Shown in pieces: positions 58,670 to 64,000 of a stretch of DNA of 64,000 nt (its first letter is position 1; every line of letters starts with the position of its first letter). Source of the stretch: Pyricularia pennisetigena (Eukaryota > Ascomycota > Sordariomycetes > Magnaporthales > Pyriculariaceae); assembly GCF_004337985.1 (NCBI RefSeq), contig NC_043740.1, positions 971,080 to 1,035,079 of the forward strand, in the 5' to 3' direction. The notes below the pieces were generated by a model. That model saw only the letters and a list, made by a program, of their open reading frames with translations, did no database searches and was not told the DNA's origin. The translations under genes and the position numbers were made by a program.

Positions 58670-58810
58670 ATGGCAGAGATACGGCTCAATGTCATAGCAA
58701 TTAGCGCGCAAGACGGCACCTCTACCATTGAGTGTTGGGAGGTAGATTTGCCCATCACCGCTGACGGTACTCTAAGATTGGGGGACGTCAAGTTCTCAGC
58801 TGTCGGAAGA
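58670..58810 (+). pseudogene. cupin-like gene fragment
   Basis: The frame from the ATG at 58670 reads TSTIECWEVDLPITADGTL then LRLGDVKFSAVG. From memory this resembles the N-terminal part of small fungal cupin-fold proteins that begin with an STIECW motif and continue with a conserved histidine-containing barrel. The barrel is absent here and the frame runs into unrelated sequence, so this is a fragment. It starts directly beside the LTR remnant. Confidence 0.35.
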
Positions 58811-58984
58811 TCCTCGAGATTCCCATCACGTATGCAGGTCTTTTGTTGGAAACAGCAAAATGATTCACGTATCAGGTCCTCGCCCGATCGAGATCGTGAG
58901 GCAAAACCAAACATCAGTCAGTGTTGGAACTCTATCAAAAAGAAGATCCCACATGCTTTTATCGTAAAAAGTCGATTTATTTGA

Positions 58985-61148
58985 ATGCCGGCGGTTCTGA
59001 GCTAATATAAACAATGAATGCCTGCGCAAGTCTCCAGGTGAAAATCGCTTAACTCGCCCTGCGAGGTGCCATACGGCCAGAATGGTTTCGGTACTTGCTG
59101 GGGATCGCGTCAGCAGCATACGTCAGGATTTGGCCATCAACCACCGCCGTTCGAATGCAATTTTTGCGGTAAATATTCCAAAAGTCAGCAAGCATTCCTG
59201 GACCATATGAAGGATTTTTGGATCACTGGGTCAGTTCCGAGCGATCCGAGCTGGAACACAACGATATCAGCTGCTATTTTCGTATCTGCAGGGAAATTCC
59301 TTCGCAGCCGGCATTCATGACATGATAACAAGGGTCAGTGCAGCTCGAAAGGCCGCGCGTGAAAGCATTTTTAGCCGCAGTCTAATCACGATGGTGCATG
59401 TTTATAAATGATTGAAAAGAGAAAAAGGGGAAATTTGGATAAAATCAGCCCCATCTCGACTTACATATATTTTAAGCACTAATTCGTTGAACAAGGTGCA
59501 TGCAATCCATCCCAAGATGAGAGTTTGCTATCATTCAAGTTTTCTCATTTGACCTTGAATCACTTTGCAGGGCATAAGCTTTGGAACTCGTGTTCAGAGA
59601 GTTAATTCTGACAGAGTTTCCAAAATATGCTACTTCACAATGAACGCTTATGGAATGGTTGCACCTCGGTAATTGTATGGCTTAAACCCCGAAAATTCAA
59701 ACAATATACATGAAATATTGACACAAATCGACAGCATTATTACAAATCCGAATCAAAGTGATTGATGGGCGAGTTATAATTGCTGTGAACTTTCAAAAGT
59801 CTCATGTGTGTCTGGTTGGCCTGCCTCATCTGTCAAGGCCGTAACCCTTTTCTCTAGGGTTGACATTTCTAAAATTGGTCAACTTAAATAATTGCTAGGA
59901 AGAGAAATGGCGCTTTCCCCTTGACACAATCACCGAATCGTTAGCCGCCTTAGACCTTCAGGATAGTAATCAGATGCAGGAACACCATCCCTTCTTCTGG
60001 AACCCCTTTTATACTAATATAAATGACATATCTCGAGATTTGCCTCCATTTCTGTTCCGCGGTTGCTATCCTCAAATCCTCTGGCATAATAGCCGACGAC
60101 TGGATTCTCTCATGGGATGAGGCTCCAAACAGGGAGTTCGCAAACAAACGGGTGCGGGCGGGCAGCTAGACGCAGAGAAGGCCGACTGTCTAAATCGACA
60201 TCTCCGGTGGCTCCCGAAGAGATCTGGTCACTCAAACTTGGTTTCATGGACAAGCTCGCTCCTGTTTGCACTGAAACTAGTTGTTTACTTGCAGAACTGG
60301 CACAAAATATTGCTTGATTTCCGAAATACGTATTCGTCCGGAATGCCTACCTCATCGACCAGTATAAGGAGTCATTCAGAGAGAATGTAATGTCATATAA
60401 TCAGGACGGGCGCCTCCAGAACCTCAATTCACTCTGAAGTATGCGTCAAATGGGATGCCGACTACTTCGGCGAGTTTCTTTCGCAATGAGCGCTCTACAT
60501 CAAGGGCAAAACCCCTGCATTTTGCGCTGAAAAAGTGATCCAGGGAGGTATTTTTGGGCTGTATCCGGTCAAAGAGCAGCGCCAGCAGTGGAGCGGGAAG
60601 CACGCCACGTTTGACTTATGGCAAGCCACACAACTGTGGGAGCTTGTGGCTTTGTTTGAGAGAGATTTCCAGCTTTCAACGTTTCTCGTCAAAGTTTCGG
60701 AAAGTACTAACGAAGCCACGTCCAATTAGTATTCTGACCCCGTTTAGAGGTCTTTCTGGTTTTGAAACAGTTACAAATCGCCATGACTTGGAAAAAATCG
60801 ATGCACGAGGTAAAGTCGGACCATTGTCAAACCGAACACCCAAAAAAACCACGATCCCGAACAGCACCCCGGCTGACATTCCGTCACCAACTTGGCACAT
60901 GAATCACCTTAGTGCAACAACTCTTTCTGTTGAAGCTGGATTTGGCCTATCAGCTAATCAGACCTTTAGTAGTGGGTCTGCGCCAAGATCTCTGCGAAGT
61001 GAGCTGAATCATATATATTTATAGCTGGTTCCCATGCCAAATCAACCCCGCATTCCTTCCCCACCTTGAGAACTTGACATGAGTTATTCATCCCTCCCAC
61101 GATCAAAATCGTATACTAGGCTGGCATAAATCGAGGGCCAGCAAAGAA
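58985..61148. other. gene fragments and spacer
   Basis: 59145-59215 encodes a lone finger-like segment (FECNFCGKYSKSQQAFLDHM) with the CxxC and first histidine of a C2H2 finger but no second histidine. 60505-60729 and the overlapping 60554-61024 read like decayed protein (IFGLYPVKEQRQQW; ATFDLWQATQLWELVALFER) without a recognised family. No intact gene. Confidence 0.35.
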
Positions 61149-61508
61149 ATGAAACCGTGGCCGCCTCCTTTCCTTAAGCGGTGCAGCCAGACTGAAGAGG
61201 ATACGGAAAGCACAGATACCGATCCCGATAATACAGATGACCTCGCCTCGTTTGGCGGCCATGGAACTCTCGAGGCTTTGGAATTTACTCGGATTTTGGA
61301 AGCCCAAGGGATTCCATGTTGCATCCAAGGGGTCTCTGCGCTCATTTATTACGGCGCAGGAAGGGTCAGGGATGACGGAGAATGGGTGACGAAAATAAAC
61401 AATACCGTCAGGGCCATGGCAAAAGGCCCAACAGGTATGAAAACTCTGGGTTGTATGGCACCGACCGTACTGGTTGATAGAAGAGAGTTGTGGCTGAGGA
61501 TTGTGTGA
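61149..61508 (+). pseudogene. nucleotidyltransferase-like gene fragment
   Basis: A 119-codon frame. After an acidic stretch it has LEFTRILEAQGIPCCIQGVS and ALIYYGAGRVRDDGEW. From memory, many fungal hypothetical proteins of nucleotidyltransferase-like type contain a GIPCCVVG...YYGAGR..DWE block. Here the sequence after RDDGEW loses similarity, so the gene is truncated or enters an intron I cannot place. Low certainty on function. Confidence 0.4.
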
Positions 61509-62700
61509 ACGAAACGACCAAGGCTTGGTTGGAAACGGCCCCCCGAGCTCTTCGCTACCGGCTTTCGGCTCCATGGCGAAACTGACCCTTGGCTGAGGTA
61601 CCGGGGATGTGGTTAGAACTTAGAACAATCTGGCCCAGAACTTCAACTCTTGCTGGTATGGCACGACTGGTTCGACTCGAAGCAATGGATGGGCGGACGG
61701 GACGGGCGCACGGACGAATTCGAGTCGAACTGATTGAATAGGTCAATTGTGGCAGTAGAGATCTTGGCGTCACATAACCAGAGGAGCTTTAATCGGCGCT
61801 GGGAACACCATAAAAGCGCTGCCACGTTCGTTAGCCTAGATAGCGCACCCTACCTGAACCTGCTCCAGAAAAATCAAGCTAATGGCCAGTGAGAAAAAAA
61901 AACAAACGTGCAGACAAAAAGAGGGGGAAGCTGCACGAAGTGCTGGCAGGCTGGCAGCCACCACCCGATCTCAACTCCTCATTAGTTAACGTTACAATCG
62001 CTCTTCTAAAAGGCGGTGGGTGTAGTATGCATGATAAACAGCCTGAATTGCTACATCCAACCCTTTCAGGGTATACTGAGCCTCAAAACTCCAGCTTTGG
62101 CAGTCCTATTCTTCCTTTTCTTTTTCTCCTCTTGCTGTGTGTTTAGTGCGTCCAACTTGCAGCAGATGGTTGTGGCAGGTTGGCTCTCTGTGAGGAGCAC
62201 CAAGGCGTCAATTGGCTGCAAGAGTATGAGGGTGTTGACAGCAGTAAATGATGGCGCGGGCGCGCAGGTGCTCCGCCATCACAATTGCGCACGTCTGCCT
62301 CTGTTACTGCTCAGCCTTCTGAAATGAGGGGTGGTCGCTAATTGTGGCCGGGTAAACACTTGAGCGGCCAACTGATGGAGCAAGGAATTGCTGGCTGCCA
62401 CCATCACAACGCCTCGTTAGAGGTCTTGGCTGCTTATCTATGATTCTATGGTTCTCAGTTGTCATTGTGTCGTACCTCAACCTCGTTGTTAGCAACTTTG
62501 GGAGATCACATTCAATAACAAACATTAGACATACTCCAGGTACCTAAATGGGGATATCAATGCATTGAATTTCTCCCTGCAAGTATAGAACGAATAGCTT
62601 ATGTGCGCTGTTGAAACCTTTTTTTGTTCTTTTTTTTGGTTCTCCTGCCCAAGATCGCACTCTCTAAATCGAACCACCGTTTACGGACGGACTACTGCCA
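61509..62700. other. intergenic region upstream of the HET gene
   Basis: No supported gene. The frames at 61889-62327 and 61555-61825 lack domains. The last ~100 bp contain T-rich tracts (62618-62637) suitable for a fungal promoter. Confidence 0.4.
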
Positions 62701-64000
62701 ATGGAGAAGCGATACACATACAGCCCGCTTTCGTCGCATCGCCAGATCCGCCTCCTGAGGGTTTTTGCCGGAGCAGGTGATGACGAACTGTCCGGCGAAT
62801 TGTTTCACGCAGCCCTCGACAGCGTGCCGCGCTTTACCGCGCTGTCTTATGCTTGGGGTGATCCGCAGCCCCAGAAAACAATCCGCTGCTGTGACTCTAT
62901 TGCTGAGGTTCTTCCCAGCCTTCACAGCGCCTTGCGGCATCTCCGAGAGCCCTATAGAGATGTCCTCGTCTGGGCGGATGCGCTATGCATCGACCAAGAG
63001 AACATACTAGAACGAAACGAGCAGGTGAAGATCATGGGCGACATCTACGCCTCGGCGATGTGCACAGCTATTTGGCTTGGAGAAGAGTCGACCGAGGTCA
63101 AGATGGCTTTTGGCTGGCTACGCAGATTCGACAAAGCCACAGAGTTATGGGATTCTAGTCCGCAGGCATGCAAGCACGATGCTGAGTTCATCGATAGACA
63201 CCATGCCGAGGCGATATTACAGAGTGCTTTCGGCAACTGGAAGGTGCTTGCTTTTAAAAACATCTGGGCTCTACTGGATCGTCCGTGGTTTACACGAAAG
63301 TGGATCATCCAAGAGCTCGTCAAGTCGCGCATGCCATTGCTAGTCAGCGGCAGGAATTGCATCCCCTGGCCGTTTCTATCAGCATGGTTAAGATTCATTA
63401 GGAAGTGTACAGTTCAGCAAGAGGATTTCCGATCAGCTTGCCCACGACCCTTTGAGGCTGACTCCAAGGTCTTGGGACCATGTGAGCTGCGAGCCACGCT
63501 TCTGTGGCGGATTGAAAGCAAAGACAACCCTCTTTTGCTGTTTCTCCTGACGAAGACGCTGCAATTCAGATGTCACGACCCTCGTGATCACGTATTTGCT
63601 TTGATCGGGATCGCATCGGACGCAGAACGCTTCCGCCTGATTGACTATAGGAAGAAAACTGAGGATGTATGCCGGCAGCTTGCTTATCTTTGCGTGTCTG
63701 ATACTATGAACCTCAAATTACTGTGGTCTCTTCTCTCCTCAACGCCTTTGGGAAAACGGTTGCATTCTTGGGTACCTGACCTAGAAAACGGCCTGGCTGA
63801 AAGCGACGGGGGCGTCCTAGCTACCCAGTTTTGCGTGCAGCAGGAAAGAGACTACAACGCAGGTGGGAAGTTGTTTCCGGAACCGCAGTTAGACCGAGAT
63901 CGAAACTTGCTCAAGATGGTGGGCCGCATCGTCGATAAGGTTCAACTTCTTGGGTCCGACAATAGAAGTCTTATCAATGCACAGACTGTCCAAGGTATAA
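62701..64000 (+). CDS. HET-domain protein (heterokaryon-incompatibility type), 5' part
   Basis: Open from the ATG at 62701 to the window end, 433 codons with no stop, so 3'-incomplete here. It carries the three HET-domain (PF06985) signatures in order: ALSYAWGD at residues 47-54, VWADALCIDQENILERNEQV with IMGDIYASA and AIWLGEE at about 90-128, and RPWFTRKWIIQE at 194-205. Proteins with this domain mediate cell death in vegetative incompatibility between fungal strains, and many are of unknown specificity. No intron is needed in the visible part. Codon use is balanced. The normal composition and absence of RIP damage mark it as a live gene. The C-terminal part, which usually decides the partner, is outside the window. 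Confidence 0.9.
   Translation, partial: MEKRYTYSPLSSHRQIRLLRVFAGAGDDELSGELFHAALDSVPRFTALSYAWGDPQPQKTIRCCDSIAEVLPSLHSALRHLREPYRDVLVWADALCIDQENILERNEQVKIMGDIYASAMCTAIWLGEESTEVKMAFGWLRRFDKATELWDSSPQACKHDAEFIDRHHAEAILQSAFGNWKVLAFKNIWALLDRPWFTRKWIIQELVKSRMPLLVSGRNCIPWPFLSAWLRFIRKCTVQQEDFRSACPRPFEADSKVLGPCELRATLLWRIESKDNPLLLFLLTKTLQFRCHDPRDHVFALIGIASDAERFRLIDYRKKTEDVCRQLAYLCVSDTMNLKLLWSLLSSTPLGKRLHSWVPDLENGLAESDGGVLATQFCVQQERDYNAGGKLFPEPQLDRDRNLLKMVGRIVDKVQLLGSDNRSLINAQTVQGI

Overview
The window is from a filamentous ascomycete (Pezizomycotina, probably a plant-associated Sordariomycete). The reasons are short GT-AG introns of 54-115 bp with CTAAC/CTGAC-type branch sites, LTR retrotransposons decayed almost only by C-to-T and G-to-A changes (repeat-induced point mutation, RIP), Fot1/pogo and TA-target MITE remains, a HET-domain gene, and several secreted-protein genes. 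I cannot name the species. One gene closely resembles the AVR-Pita effector family best known from Pyricularia/Magnaporthe.

Region 1, about 1-50,400, is an AT-rich, RIP-mutated repeat compartment. A truncated Ty1/copia copy (A, 1-2440) abuts a nearly complete sister copy (B, 2440-17251, minus strand). B was later split by a full-length Ty3/gypsy chromovirus (7007-14209) with an ATAAC target duplication. A second gypsy fragment (17252-21216) carries a solo copia LTR, which itself carries a 642 bp TG...CA element with tRNA-like promoter boxes. From 22 to 32 kb lie SINE-like repeats, a tandem non-coding LTR array (26635-29246), a second copy of the TG...CA element and a Fot1-type transposase relic. 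A third copia copy (C, 32215-39872, plus) is inserted into one of the SINE-like repeats. From 40 to 49 kb lie solo gypsy LTRs, three MITE-like families and inverted repeats.

Two apparently intact genes sit as islands in this compartment. One is a 113-residue secreted cysteine-containing protein (23792-24133, minus). The other is a four-exon secreted M35-type zinc metalloprotease of 224 residues (40951-41829, minus), the AVR-Pita-like gene. Its coding frame shows no stop and all exon junctions join in phase, although everything around it is RIP-destroyed.

Region 2, about 50,400-64,000, has normal base composition and sparse genes. A three-exon small secreted protein with eight cysteines (51166-51709, minus) is divergent from a three-exon secreted protein with a Kex2-type site (52799-53823, plus). 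A secreted tandem-repeat protein with Kex2-type dibasic sites between 37-residue units follows (55833-56513, minus). Several broken gene pieces (cupin-like, zinc-finger-like, nucleotidyltransferase-like) come next. A HET-domain gene starts at 62701 and runs off the right edge.

Functionally the window reads as an effector-rich, transposon-dense compartment border: most intact protein genes encode predicted secreted proteins, plus one allorecognition-type (HET) gene.
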